Positions 6,876 to 13,871 of a stretch of DNA of 14,041 nucleotides are shown here, in pieces; position 1 is the stretch's first letter; each line of letters opens with the position of its first letter. The DNA lies in the NCBI GenBank assembly GCA_001824645.1, contig MHYD01000075.1, positions 687-14,727 on the forward strand. The letters are read 5' to 3'. A program made the position numbers and the translations under genes. This stretch comes from Planctomycetes bacterium RBG_13_46_10 (GTDB lineage Bacteria > Planctomycetota > Phycisphaerae > Sedimentisphaerales > Anaerobacaceae). Below the pieces are notes generated by a model. It searched no databases. It saw nothing but the letters and a program-made list of their open reading frames with translations, and was not told the origin of the DNA.

Positions 6876-7787
6876 TTAAACATTCTTTATTTTTTGTTGT
6901 ATTTTTTCTAATAGTTGTTTGGTGGCTATTATGCCATCGTTTTCACTAAGCTTGTTGCCCTCGTACTCGATGCCCACGTAGCCGTGGTAGCCGGCAGCAA
7001 GAACAATACTTATCATGCGATAATAATCTATCATAGTTTCGTTGCCCTGCTCATCAAAGTCGTAGCTTTTGGCACTGACTGCTTTGGCGAAGGGCATCAT
7101 AGCCTTAACGGCTTCGTAACGGTCAATCTCCGGTGGAAAGTTGCCAAAGTCCGGCAGTGTCCCGCAATTAGGCAGGTTCACTTTTGTAATAACGCCGGTT
7201 AACCAATGGTCATTTGATGACAGGCCGCCGTGGTTTTCCACGATGACGTTGATTTTATAATCAGCAGCGAATTCACTAAGGCTGCTTAAGCCATCGGCCA
7301 CAAGCTCCATTTGCTTCTCGAAGCTGCCCTGCGAGTAAGCGTTGACGCGGATGGAATGACAGCCTAAGAACTTTGCTGCTTCGACCCACTTGTAATGATT
7401 CTCGACGGTTTTTTTCCGCCGCTGAGAATCAGGGTCACCGAGATTACCTTCTCCGTCGCACATAATCAGCAGAGACTTTATGCCGTTATCTTTTGCCCGC
7501 TTTTTCATCTCGGTAAGATATTTCGTATCTTTAGCTTTGTCCTTAAAGAATTGATTCACGTACTCAACCGCCTCAATATCGAAGCTGCGGGCCTCTTTCG
7601 CAAAATCGAGGTTGTCCAGTATTGGTTTTTGTTGGCCGTTTAACCGGCGATGCAGCGACCATTGAGCCAATGAAATCTTAAAAAGCTCTTTTGAACCAGC
7701 CAACATTTGATTAAGTCCGGCACATCCTTGCAGGCAGAACCCGCCAATTGTACCGGCACCAAAAGCGAGGAATGTTCTTCGTTCCAT
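6876..7787 (-). CDS. Exported sugar phosphate isomerase/epimerase-like TIM-barrel lipoprotein
   Basis: A 303-residue member of the xylose isomerase-like TIM barrel superfamily (AP endonuclease 2 / sugar phosphate isomerase-epimerase fold). These barrels bind a divalent metal through Glu and Asp residues; likely ligands here are Glu184 in IVENHGG, Asp213 in LPDFGNF and Glu274 in VGIEYEG, with Lys240 nearby in VSAKSYDFD. The N-terminus, MERRTFLAFGAGTIGGFCLQ then GC, combines a twin-arginine motif (RRTFLA) with a lipobox-like LQGC (Cys22), so it is probably exported folded by Tat and lipid-anchored. Such secreted isomerase-like proteins are expanded in Planctomycetota; substrates are mostly unknown, and carbohydrate turnover is a guess. 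ATG 7787 is chosen over GTG 7796 because AGGTGG lies five bases before it and overlaps the GTG. Followed by the DUF503 gene after 36 bases. Confidence 0.9.
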   Translation of the reverse strand: MERRTFLAFGAGTIGGFCLQGCAGLNQMLAGSKELFKISLAQWSLHRRLNGQQKPILDNLDFAKEARSFDIEAVEYVNQFFKDKAKDTKYLTEMKKRAKDNGIKSLLIMCDGEGNLGDPDSQRRKKTVENHYKWVEAAKFLGCHSIRVNAYSQGSFEKQMELVADGLSSLSEFAADYKINVIVENHGGLSSNDHWLTGVITKVNLPNCGTLPDFGNFPPEIDRYEAVKAMMPFAKAVSAKSYDFDEQGNETMIDYYRMISIVLAAGYHGYVGIEYEGNKLSENDGIIATKQLLEKIQQKIKNV

Positions 7788-7792
7788 AATTG

Positions 7793-7798
7793 CCACCT
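7793..7798 (-). promoter_or_regulatory. Ribosome binding site that decides the isomerase-like start
   Basis: Read on the - strand, AGGTGG lies five bases before ATG 7787. The upstream in-frame GTG at 7796 is part of this same sequence, so it cannot be the initiation codon while the site is used as a Shine-Dalgarno element. This places the twin-arginine motif at residues 3-4. Confidence 0.7.
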
Positions 7799-7901
7799 TT
7801 CATAAGTATCCCATCCAAGCTAAAATACTATAGCAGCCCCATAAACATCAAGAAAATAATTGTAAAGGAAAAACAAAAGAATCTAATTGAAACAAGGTTA
7901 A

Positions 7902-8408
7902 TCACCTGATTGTTTCCTCAATCGCTCTGGCTACGATATAGTCAGGCAATTTGTTCAAAGCAGGTTCGGCATGGTAAGTGGAAATGATGCTGTTATCAGG
8001 GAATGCGCCGACCTCTTTAATCAGCTCATCTGCAAGTGGCCTCAGGTTGTTTTCTTTCAGGCGTGCAACTGCTTTGCTGTGTGCCGCTTCCATTAAAGCC
8101 TTAAATTCCGCCCGGCTGTCATACCAGTTAAGCTGTAGTTCAAGCTCAGCCGCCTCATGTGCTCTGATGCGGTCAAAGGTATATTGAAATCCAATTGGAT
8201 TATAAGTTTCTATTCGTTCATCCACAAAAGCTAAACACACATCGCGATATGCATTAATTTTGTCGTTGTCAAAATTTTCAAATCCCTGCTTTACAATCTC
8301 TTCACTGAGAAGCTGTTCTATCCTTGCTGCCAGAATATTCTTGTTTGAATCCAGGCGCTCATATAAGATTTCATAATACGCATTAAGCAATAACTTAGCT
8401 TCATCCAT
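7902..8408 (-). CDS. Unrecognised 168-residue protein at the end of the hydrogenase operon
   Basis: I do not recognise a family. The protein is soluble, with no signal peptide or membrane segment, rich in Glu, Leu and Ala and probably almost all helical. The first part (MDEAKLLLNAYYEILYERLD to about residue 60) and the middle (FDRIRAHEAAELELQLNWYD to RLKENNLRP) read as long amphipathic helices. It has one Cys (in YRDVCLAF) and no cofactor motif. The ATG at 8408 lies 21 bases after the maturation endopeptidase stop on the same strand with TAAGAA upstream, so it is probably the last gene of the rex-hyd operon. An operon position suggests, but does not prove, a link to hydrogenase assembly or use. 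Codon use and an unbroken reading frame argue that it is real. Confidence 0.72.
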   Translation of the reverse strand: MDEAKLLLNAYYEILYERLDSNKNILAARIEQLLSEEIVKQGFENFDNDKINAYRDVCLAFVDERIETYNPIGFQYTFDRIRAHEAAELELQLNWYDSRAEFKALMEAAHSKAVARLKENNLRPLADELIKEVGAFPDNSIISTYHAEPALNKLPDYIVARAIEETIR

Positions 8409-8429
8409 TTGTATTCTTACATAAACAAA

Positions 8430-8903
8430 CTAGCCATCAAGCTCTTGGCAAACTAATTTTATATAATCATCCATTTTGTTCATAAGTTTTCGGCTAAGTT
8501 TTTGCCCATAGCCGGTATTTTCCGGCTGAATGCCAAATATTACAATCTCCTGCGGGCACTGGTCGAGCCTCTTTGCCATACCGATTATTTGCAGCAGGTC
8601 CTGTTCGTGAAGAGAATAATGGGAAAGGGTTTTTACGCTTACTGCTTGGTCGGGAGTAAATTTTTTAATTTGCCCCGGCTCAACACCCATATTTGCACAG
8701 TCAATAATAATGGCTTTACATCTGCACTCAAGAATATGCAGAATATTCATGCCGCCTGTACCGGCATCAATAAAATCAACAAAAGGAAATTGCCTCTTTA
8801 GGCTTGATAATTTATTGATTATATGAACGCCGATGCCCTCATCGGACAAAAGCACATTGCCCAGTCCTATCACGACAACATTTTTTCGAGCCGTGTCTGT
8901 CAC
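8430..8903 (-). CDS. [NiFe]-hydrogenase maturation endopeptidase (HycI/HybD/HoxW family)
   Basis: Nickel-dependent protease that removes a short C-terminal peptide from the hydrogenase large subunit once Ni is in place, allowing the active site to close. The 157-residue length and motifs are standard: VVVIGLGNVLLSDEGIG (residues 9-25) with the metal-binding Glu22, IIIDC with Asp68, SLHEQDLL with His99, and FGIQPENTGYGQKLS. Glu22, Asp68 and His99 match the Glu/Asp/His triad known in E. coli HybD. Start: GTG at 8903 overlaps the TGA of the large-subunit gene as GTGA, giving translational coupling and a normal N-terminus. An in-frame TTG at 8948 would add 15 residues from within the upstream gene with no ribosome binding site. 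It is directly behind its presumed substrate gene. Confidence 0.93.
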   Translation of the reverse strand: MTDTARKNVVVIGLGNVLLSDEGIGVHIINKLSSLKRQFPFVDFIDAGTGGMNILHILECRCKAIIIDCANMGVEPGQIKKFTPDQAVSVKTLSHYSLHEQDLLQIIGMAKRLDQCPQEIVIFGIQPENTGYGQKLSRKLMNKMDDYIKLVCQELDG

Positions 8904-10210
8904 CTTACAAACTGCACTTTGAGCATATGTGTCGAGCAGGAAATGCAAGGATCGTAAGAACGTACCAGCATTTCAAGTTTTTGGCGGACGGCATCCTGAC
9001 CCTCATCAATTATTTCAGGCACTAACTTCTCAAAGTCTTTCTGGATATTGGCGTGGTTCTGGTTCGTCGGGATACAAATATCAGCGGCGGTGCAATTACC
9101 ATTCTTGTCGAATTCGTACTCATGGAACAAAATGCCGCGGGGCGCCTCAACACACCCGGCGCCTTTACCGGCCTTCGGAGTACTTGTTGCCTTTTCGTCT
9201 TTTAATCCCTTGGTGAGTAGTTCATCAATCATAGCTATGCTCGTCTCGACCACGTGAACGCACTCGACGAGTTGGGCGATGGTATTCATATACGGGTTGC
9301 AGCAGCCCTTTGCCAGCCCGAACACCTTTGCGACGTCTTTGGCCGTCGGTGAAAGCAATTCGGCGTTGTTGTTGAACCGTGCCAGTGCGCCGACCGCATA
9401 GCTGTCACGGTGCCACTTCGTCCACTTGGCCGTCGATTGTTCGACTACGTACTCGTTTGCCACGTCGTGCCATTTTTCAATCGGCAGGACTGATCCTTTG
9501 GAGTCTGTTGAGGTGATGCCGCCGTGATAGAACGTATAAGCAGACGGATTCGTTTGCTTAAGGGACACATACTCGGTTGGTCGTTCGAAGTTCGGAATCC
9601 CTCCTGCAATGCTTAAGACCACATCGGCAATTGTCTTTAAATCTGGGATTGCGTCTTTAAGTGTTTGCTGCAATTGGCGAAGCTGCTGCTCAGTGGGGAT
9701 ACGAGTAAGTCCGCCCGGAATGAGTGTCACTGGATGCGTTGTTCTTCCTGCAAGCAGGTCCGACCATTCGTTGGCAATTCTATGGGTTTTGACGATTATC
9801 TTAACGACATCTCCAGCTCTGGCAACAAGCGGCACAACCGAAGGAACACCAAAGAAGTCAGGTGCAGCTAAGTATCCAATATGCAGAATATGGCTTTGAA
9901 GCTGCTCCGAATAGTGCATTAGTATTCGAAGCTTATCAGTCTGCTCGGATACTTTCAAGCCCAGCGCGGATTCGACCGTTTTGGTGGAGGCAAGAGAATG
10001 TGTAATAGAGCATATACCGCAAATACGCGAAACAATTGTCTGAATATCCTGATAGCTGTGGCCTCTTACCATTGCCTCGAAGAACCGCGGAGCCTCCGGG
10101 ACCTGCCACTGTAATTTCTCTATTTTGCCGCTGTTGACGTTGACAACGATGTTGCCGTGTCCTTCAACACGCGTTAAGTGATGAACATTGATATCTAAGC
10201 TATTATGCAT
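8900..10210 (-). CDS. hydA: Group 3b [NiFe]-hydrogenase large (alpha) subunit
   Basis: Catalytic subunit that binds the Ni-Fe(CN)2CO centre and interconverts H2 with protons and electrons. With ATG 10210 it has 436 residues, normal for cytoplasmic group 3 enzymes. N-terminal ligands are in SRICGICSITHS (Cys64, Cys67). C-terminal ligands are in DPCISCSTH (Cys422, Cys425), ending at His428, after which the maturation protease should remove MLKVQFVR. HHLTRVEGHGN (residues 10-20) and the HPVTLIPGGLTR segment (159-170) are also typical. No signal peptide is present, fitting a cytoplasmic enzyme. An in-frame ATG at 10261 would add 17 residues lying within the small-subunit gene; ATG 10210 has AGGGG about eight bases upstream and overlaps the hydD stop by eight bases. 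All key residues are present. Confidence 0.96.
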   Translation of the reverse strand: MHNSLDINVHHLTRVEGHGNIVVNVNSGKIEKLQWQVPEAPRFFEAMVRGHSYQDIQTIVSRICGICSITHSLASTKTVESALGLKVSEQTDKLRILMHYSEQLQSHILHIGYLAAPDFFGVPSVVPLVARAGDVVKIIVKTHRIANEWSDLLAGRTTHPVTLIPGGLTRIPTEQQLRQLQQTLKDAIPDLKTIADVVLSIAGGIPNFERPTEYVSLKQTNPSAYTFYHGGITSTDSKGSVLPIEKWHDVANEYVVEQSTAKWTKWHRDSYAVGALARFNNNAELLSPTAKDVAKVFGLAKGCCNPYMNTIAQLVECVHVVETSIAMIDELLTKGLKDEKATSTPKAGKGAGCVEAPRGILFHEYEFDKNGNCTAADICIPTNQNHANIQKDFEKLVPEIIDEGQDAVRQKLEMLVRSYDPCISCSTHMLKVQFVR

Positions 10211-10952
10211 TTGTTGGCCCCTGACCGCTTCCAAAAAGAACCATTTTGCCCTTGAGCGCATCGACGCTCAAATTGTATCTTTCGATAACATCCTTGGCTG
10301 CATTGATGTTGGGGTCGTCCACATACCCTCTGCAGCCAAAACATCTAAAGCCTGATGACGGACATCTTGCGCCGCATCCGGCTCTTATAATCGGCCCTAA
10401 ACAAACCTGTCCATAATCCCACAGGCAGGGATTGCCGCGTGCCTTGCACTCGACGCAGACCGGATATTCCGGTATCTCAGGCCGCTTTCCTATAAGCAGG
10501 CAGCGAATCACATAAGTGAACTCTTTTCTATCTATGGGGCAGCCGTGGATTTTGTAATCTACCTTGACGACCTCATCGACGGCTTTTGTCGGCGCGGTGT
10601 CAAGGTGCGGCATATTCGCTGCCTTGCCGTACACGCATTGTTTGACATCCGCAAGGTTGAAATTGTTCTTTAGCTTATTGACGCCGCCAATTGTCGCACA
10701 GGCACCAAGAGCAATTAGAGTCTTGGCTCTTGTCCTTATAATCTCAAGGCGTTTTTCGTCTTCAGGTCTTGTGATAGAGCCTTCAATAATGACTATATCA
10801 TACTCACGACTTTGCTCACTCATCGCCTCACGCCACTCAACGACATGGAGGACATCGATTAATTCAAGCAGTTCTTCTTCAAGATTAACTATCTGTAGCT
10901 GGCAGCCTTCACAGCAGGCAAAGTCGAAAATAGCTACTCTGGGTCTATCCAT
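10203..10952 (-). CDS. hydD: [NiFe]-hydrogenase small (delta) subunit
   Basis: Electron-relay subunit that pairs with the catalytic subunit and passes electrons to the flavin module. Its 249 residues match the short cytoplasmic type without a Tat signal. The proximal [4Fe-4S] ligands are visible: CCEGCQLQ (Cys14, Cys17), GACATIGG (Cys85) and HGCPIDRKEF (Cys138). The C-terminal part holds eight more Cys (166, 169, 176, 184, 193, 197, 204, 207) in CVECKARGNPCLWDYGQVC and CGARCPSSGFRCFGCRG, enough for two further clusters as in the Pyrococcus delta subunit. ATG follows the hydG stop after a single base, with GGAGG nine bases upstream inside the hydG end. It overlaps hydA by eight bases, which suggests near-equal translation of both. 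Confidence 0.95.
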   Translation of the reverse strand: MDRPRVAIFDFACCEGCQLQIVNLEEELLELIDVLHVVEWREAMSEQSREYDIVIIEGSITRPEDEKRLEIIRTRAKTLIALGACATIGGVNKLKNNFNLADVKQCVYGKAANMPHLDTAPTKAVDEVVKVDYKIHGCPIDRKEFTYVIRCLLIGKRPEIPEYPVCVECKARGNPCLWDYGQVCLGPIIRAGCGARCPSSGFRCFGCRGYVDDPNINAAKDVIERYNLSVDALKGKMVLFGSGQGPTNA

Positions 10953-10953
10953 A

Positions 10954-11802
10954 TTATATTGCCTCCGGCGCTATACTCAGGTCCGAAAAACGAAATACCG
11001 GCCCATCTATACAGACGTAAAAATTATTTATCTGGCAGTGGCCGCACTTGCCCGCGCCACACTTCATTTTACGCTCTAAATTGAGAAAGATGTTCTCATG
11101 GGGCACCTTCGCCTCATTCAAGGCCAGCAATACGAATTTATACATAATCGGCGGTCCGCAGATGAACACAAGTGCCGAACGAAGCTCAGCCTCAATTTTC
11201 GGAATCAGCGTTGTCACAACGCCGACGTTACCGAGCCAGCAGTCATTGGCTTCGTCTACCGTCTCCATAAATTTTATGTCATTACGGTGAGACCAGGCGT
11301 CAAGCTCCGAATGAAAGAACCGCTGCGCCATACATTTTGTGCCTAAAATCACCGTCAGCTCTCCATAGTCGGCACGATTATCAAGAATGTAGTTGACAAA
11401 TGACCGCTGTGGTACGAGACCGATTCCGCCGCATATGAAAACGATATTTCTGCCCTTTGCCTCTTCTGTTGGGTATGTACCTTGGCCGAATGGGCCGCGT
11501 ATTCCGACTTTATCGCCAATTCTAAGGCGGTGTATTGCATTGGTGACGTTACCAATTCGGCGGACAACAAGCTCAAAGTAACCCTTCTGGGTCGGTGATG
11601 AAGAGACTGTTATCGGCGCCTCTCCGATTCCTGCCACCGAGACCTCAACAAACTGACCCGGTATAAAATCGAATGGCTCGCTTTCATCGAATGAAAGCCG
11701 AATATACATCTCCGTGGGATTCATAAGCCGCTTTTTTTCGAGTGTCACCAGCCGTGGCAGGTAAATATCTTTTTCAGCAGCACACCTTTGACATATTGCC
11801 AT
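10954..11802 (-). CDS. hydG: Hydrogenase FAD/NAD(P)-binding (gamma) subunit
   Basis: Flavoprotein of the ferredoxin-NADP reductase type that exchanges electrons between the Fe-S chain and NAD(P). Domain order in 282 residues: FAD-binding barrel with FIPGQFVEV (46-54) and EAPITVSSSP (61-70); flavin/pyrophosphate segment IRGPFGQG (101-108); nucleotide-binding Rossmann part with FICGGIGLVPQRS (122-134) and FICGPPIMYK (213-222); and a C-terminal [2Fe-2S] motif KCGAGKCGHC...VC (Cys248, 253, 256, 264). The layout matches HydG of Pyrococcus hydrogenase and also AsrB of anaerobic sulfite reductase, but the neighbouring hydrogenase genes decide the role. NAD versus NADP preference cannot be read. A CxxC at residues 4-7 is an extra N-terminal feature. 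Separated by 37 bases from hydB and by one from hydD. Confidence 0.94.
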   Translation of the reverse strand: MAICQRCAAEKDIYLPRLVTLEKKRLMNPTEMYIRLSFDESEPFDFIPGQFVEVSVAGIGEAPITVSSSPTQKGYFELVVRRIGNVTNAIHRLRIGDKVGIRGPFGQGTYPTEEAKGRNIVFICGGIGLVPQRSFVNYILDNRADYGELTVILGTKCMAQRFFHSELDAWSHRNDIKFMETVDEANDCWLGNVGVVTTLIPKIEAELRSALVFICGPPIMYKFVLLALNEAKVPHENIFLNLERKMKCGAGKCGHCQINNFYVCIDGPVFRFSDLSIAPEAI

Positions 11803-11839
11803 AAATTTTTACTCCGTGAACCTAATTACACCATTGAAA

Positions 11840-12877
11840 TCACTTGACACCCAAATCTGCTACAAGTCTGTTATAAACATTTACCGGATTAGCAATATCC
11901 GGCAGACAGGCGTCTATACAGCGGCCGCAGCCTACACATGCGATTTGGCCGCCTATCTTTTCAGGCACATATTTGCCTTTTCGGTAGAGCCGGTGTCTGA
12001 AGCGGTCGGCTCGTTTTTTCCTAAACTCGTGTCCACCGGCAACTTTAGTGAAGCCGTCGAGCAGGCAGCCGTCCCAGGCCCGCTGCCTTTTACCCGTAAT
12101 GAAGTCCCAGCCAACATCGTCCTGGATGTCAAAACAGTAGCATGTAGGACAGACCATGTTGCAGGAGCCGCAGTTAAAACACGTTTTAGCTTTTTCCTCC
12201 CAGACGGGATGGTTATACGCACGTCCCAAAAGCCTCGGCAAATCTGTAACTTTGCATTGTAACTGGTGTTTGTTCAGACCGGCTTCATTCTTGTCCCATA
12301 CTTGTTGTCGCTTATTTAAATCTTCTTTGTTGGCTTCTTCAGCGCCGGCAGCCTTGGCCAGGAGATTCTCCCCTTTCTCTGTTGCAGCCTCGGCGAGGTA
12401 TGAATCTCCTATATCGGTTAAAAGCACATCATATCCATTTTTAACAGTGGCGGTACCCATGGAAGATGCGAATACATTTTTCGATGGATTAACCACATCA
12501 CAGGCAACTATTGTAGCATTATCACGTCTGGCAAAATAATGAGAATCAACATTATCCTGCCTGAAAAGCTCATCGAGCTGGTTTATCGCGACCATATCAT
12601 AAGGATGAACACCGATTAATACAAACTGTTCGCAATCGTATTGAGAGCTGTAGCCGTCGCCGACCTCATAAGTGACCAAAGTCTCAACCGGCGGCAGAAA
12701 ATATTTCTTCGGCGGCTGCAAAGTAACATCATAATCAAGCCTTAAGTCTTTGGCTGAGGCAAGCAATCCGTAATCAAATCTTTCCCCCTTTGCTTGCACG
12801 CCTATTACCTTAACCGTTCGGATAAGGTTATCAATGAAATGCACGAAAATGTCCTTTTTTAGCTTTTTTATGCTCAT
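11840..12877 (-). CDS. hydB: Hydrogenase [4Fe-4S] (beta) subunit
   Basis: Iron-sulfur subunit of the sulfhydrogenase/anaerobic sulfite reductase A family, carrying electrons between the flavin subunit and the small subunit. In 345 residues the N-terminal domain includes FVLIGVHPYDMVAINQLDEL (85-104), typical of this family. It is followed by two clusters: CFNCGSCNMVCPTCYC (Cys233, 236, 239, 243, plus 246 and 248) and CVGCGRCIDACLPDI (Cys314, 317, 320, 324). ATG 12877 has AGGA about eight bases upstream. First structural gene of the hydrogenase set, 77 bases after rex and with no clear promoter or Rex site of its own in that gap, so it is probably transcribed from the rex promoter. Confidence 0.94.
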   Translation of the reverse strand: MSIKKLKKDIFVHFIDNLIRTVKVIGVQAKGERFDYGLLASAKDLRLDYDVTLQPPKKYFLPPVETLVTYEVGDGYSSQYDCEQFVLIGVHPYDMVAINQLDELFRQDNVDSHYFARRDNATIVACDVVNPSKNVFASSMGTATVKNGYDVLLTDIGDSYLAEAATEKGENLLAKAAGAEEANKEDLNKRQQVWDKNEAGLNKHQLQCKVTDLPRLLGRAYNHPVWEEKAKTCFNCGSCNMVCPTCYCFDIQDDVGWDFITGKRQRAWDGCLLDGFTKVAGGHEFRKKRADRFRHRLYRKGKYVPEKIGGQIACVGCGRCIDACLPDIANPVNVYNRLVADLGVK

Positions 12878-12954
12878 TTGATTATCCTAAAGATAAAAAT
12901 CTCAATAACACTCGACACATCTTAAAACAAATACAGCATTTTCTTTTTCATTAT

Positions 12955-13578
12955 TTAACTTGCCGGCACATAATAAGGCAAACGGGCAAGGTCCATTGCA
13001 ATATCAATTGTGATTACCTTAACTTTCTTAGGCACAGTAATATAGCAGGGAGAAAAATTCAAGATACCTGTTACGCCCGCTTTTACCAGTGCATCTGTCA
13101 TTTCCTGTGCTGCCTGTCGTGGAACGGCTATAATCGCAAGATTAATTTCTTTGTCTCTCAGAGACGGAATCTTTGAAATATTTTCAATTACGATATTTTT
13201 TATTTTTCTGCTGATTTTTTTAGGATCGATATCAAAAGCAGCAGTTATGTCGAACCCGAACATTTTGAAGCCTGGATAAGCTATGACTGCTGAGCCTAAA
13301 TTACCAACTCCAACCAGAGCTACTCTTTTATCAATATCAAGTTTGAGAATTTTTTTTATTTCTTTAACAAGATTATCAATGTTATATCCTACTCCTTTTG
13401 TGCCAAAATCACCAAAGTAAGAAAAATCCTTTCTAATCTGGGCGGAATTGGTGCCGATGAAACGAGAAAGGTCCTGGCTGGAGATGCTTTGTCGGCCTTG
13501 TTCTTTCGAAAAGAGCAAAGCTCGCATATAAATCGGCAGCCGCCTAATCGTTTCATTTGGTATATTTCGATACTTCAT
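12955..13578 (-). CDS. rex: Redox-sensing transcriptional repressor Rex
   Basis: Homodimeric repressor that senses the NADH/NAD+ ratio: it binds DNA at low NADH and lets go when NADH binds. Its 207 residues are standard. The N-terminal winged helix spans about residues 1-75, with the hallmark IGTNSAQIRKDFSYFGDFGT (41-60) and KGVGYN. The Rossmann domain follows with the glycine-rich ALVGVGNLGSA (87-97), FDIDPKK (115-121) and AVPRQAAQ (151-158). The C-terminal end DLARLPYYV forms the swapped dimer helix in family members. The gene leads the hydrogenase operon and a Rex-type operator lies 25 bases before its start, so it should repress itself and the hyd genes. ATG 13578 has only a weak GAG ribosome binding site. 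Confidence 0.96.
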   Translation of the reverse strand: MKYRNIPNETIRRLPIYMRALLFSKEQGRQSISSQDLSRFIGTNSAQIRKDFSYFGDFGTKGVGYNIDNLVKEIKKILKLDIDKRVALVGVGNLGSAVIAYPGFKMFGFDITAAFDIDPKKISRKIKNIVIENISKIPSLRDKEINLAIIAVPRQAAQEMTDALVKAGVTGILNFSPCYITVPKKVKVITIDIAMDLARLPYYVPAS

Positions 13579-13602
13579 TTATACTCTACGTTCTTTTTGT
13601 AC

Positions 13603-13620
13603 TTGTGTTCACATTCACAA
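13603..13620 (-). promoter_or_regulatory. Rex operator (ROP site)
   Basis: Read on the - strand the 18 bases are TTGTGAATGTGAACACAA. The general Rex consensus is TTGTGAA-N4-TTCACAA. The left half matches seven of seven positions and the right half five of seven; the outer arms TTGTG and CACAA are perfect and separated by eight bases. It lies between the predicted -10 box and the rex start codon, around or just after the expected transcription start, a position where a bound repressor blocks initiation. A nearby GTGTGAA (13622-13628) could be an additional half-site. Confidence 0.82.
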
Positions 13621-13630
13621 ACTTTCACAC

Positions 13631-13659
13631 AGTTTAACTATTGCCGGCGTACATGTCAA
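13631..13659 (-). promoter_or_regulatory. Promoter of the rex-hydrogenase operon
   Basis: Read on the - strand, a perfect -35 box TTGACA (13659-13654) is followed by a 17-base spacer and TAAACT (13636-13631), which matches four of six -10 positions. Transcription would start near 13624, placing the Rex operator directly after the start point. No other equally good pair was seen upstream of rex or in the 77-base gap before hydB. Confidence 0.72.
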
Positions 13660-13871
13660 GAAAATCTGCTTATTTTTATCATATATGCTTGTTATACAGT
13701 TGCTTTTAAGACGGTTCTAAATTCACTAAACAACAACAAGATTTATCTACGAGCGCATGAAATGCAAAATATAAGGATTTATAATAACCCTGTTGTTTTA
13801 TCGATAGAGAGTTGCACGAATAATGGAATAGTGAAAAATATTGATGAGCAAAGGCACCAGTGATGAATATT
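13660..13871. other. AT-rich spacer between the edge gene and the rex promoter
   Basis: About 210 bases with no convincing gene. An open frame on the - strand crosses part of it (from 14014 to 13706), but it lies in a different frame from the real edge gene and its sequence has no protein-like pattern. No hairpin with a T-run was found after the edge gene's stop codon. Confidence 0.5.

Noticed and set aside
7827..7855. TATAGT box before the isomerase-like gene as a promoter
   Set aside because: The -10 is plausible on the - strand, but the hexamers 15-18 bases upstream match the -35 consensus poorly, and TTGATG is only 13 bases away.
8904..8948. TTG start at 8948 for the maturation endopeptidase
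   Set aside because: It would add 15 residues read from within the hydA coding end, has no ribosome binding site, and the GTGA overlap at 8903 gives the usual N-terminus.
10211..10261. Upstream ATG at 10261 for the hydrogenase large subunit
   Set aside because: The extra 17 residues lie wholly inside hydD, and ATG 10210 has a better ribosome binding site and yields the usual short lead to the RVEGHG motif.
10954..12877. Anaerobic sulfite reductase AsrA/AsrB identity for the beta and gamma subunits
   Set aside because: The families are related, but no siroheme subunit (AsrC) is present and both are fused into an operon with intact [NiFe]-hydrogenase subunits.
12878..12954. Separate promoter or Rex site before hydB
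   Set aside because: No TTGTG-N8-CACAA pattern and no good -35/-10 pair in these 77 bases.
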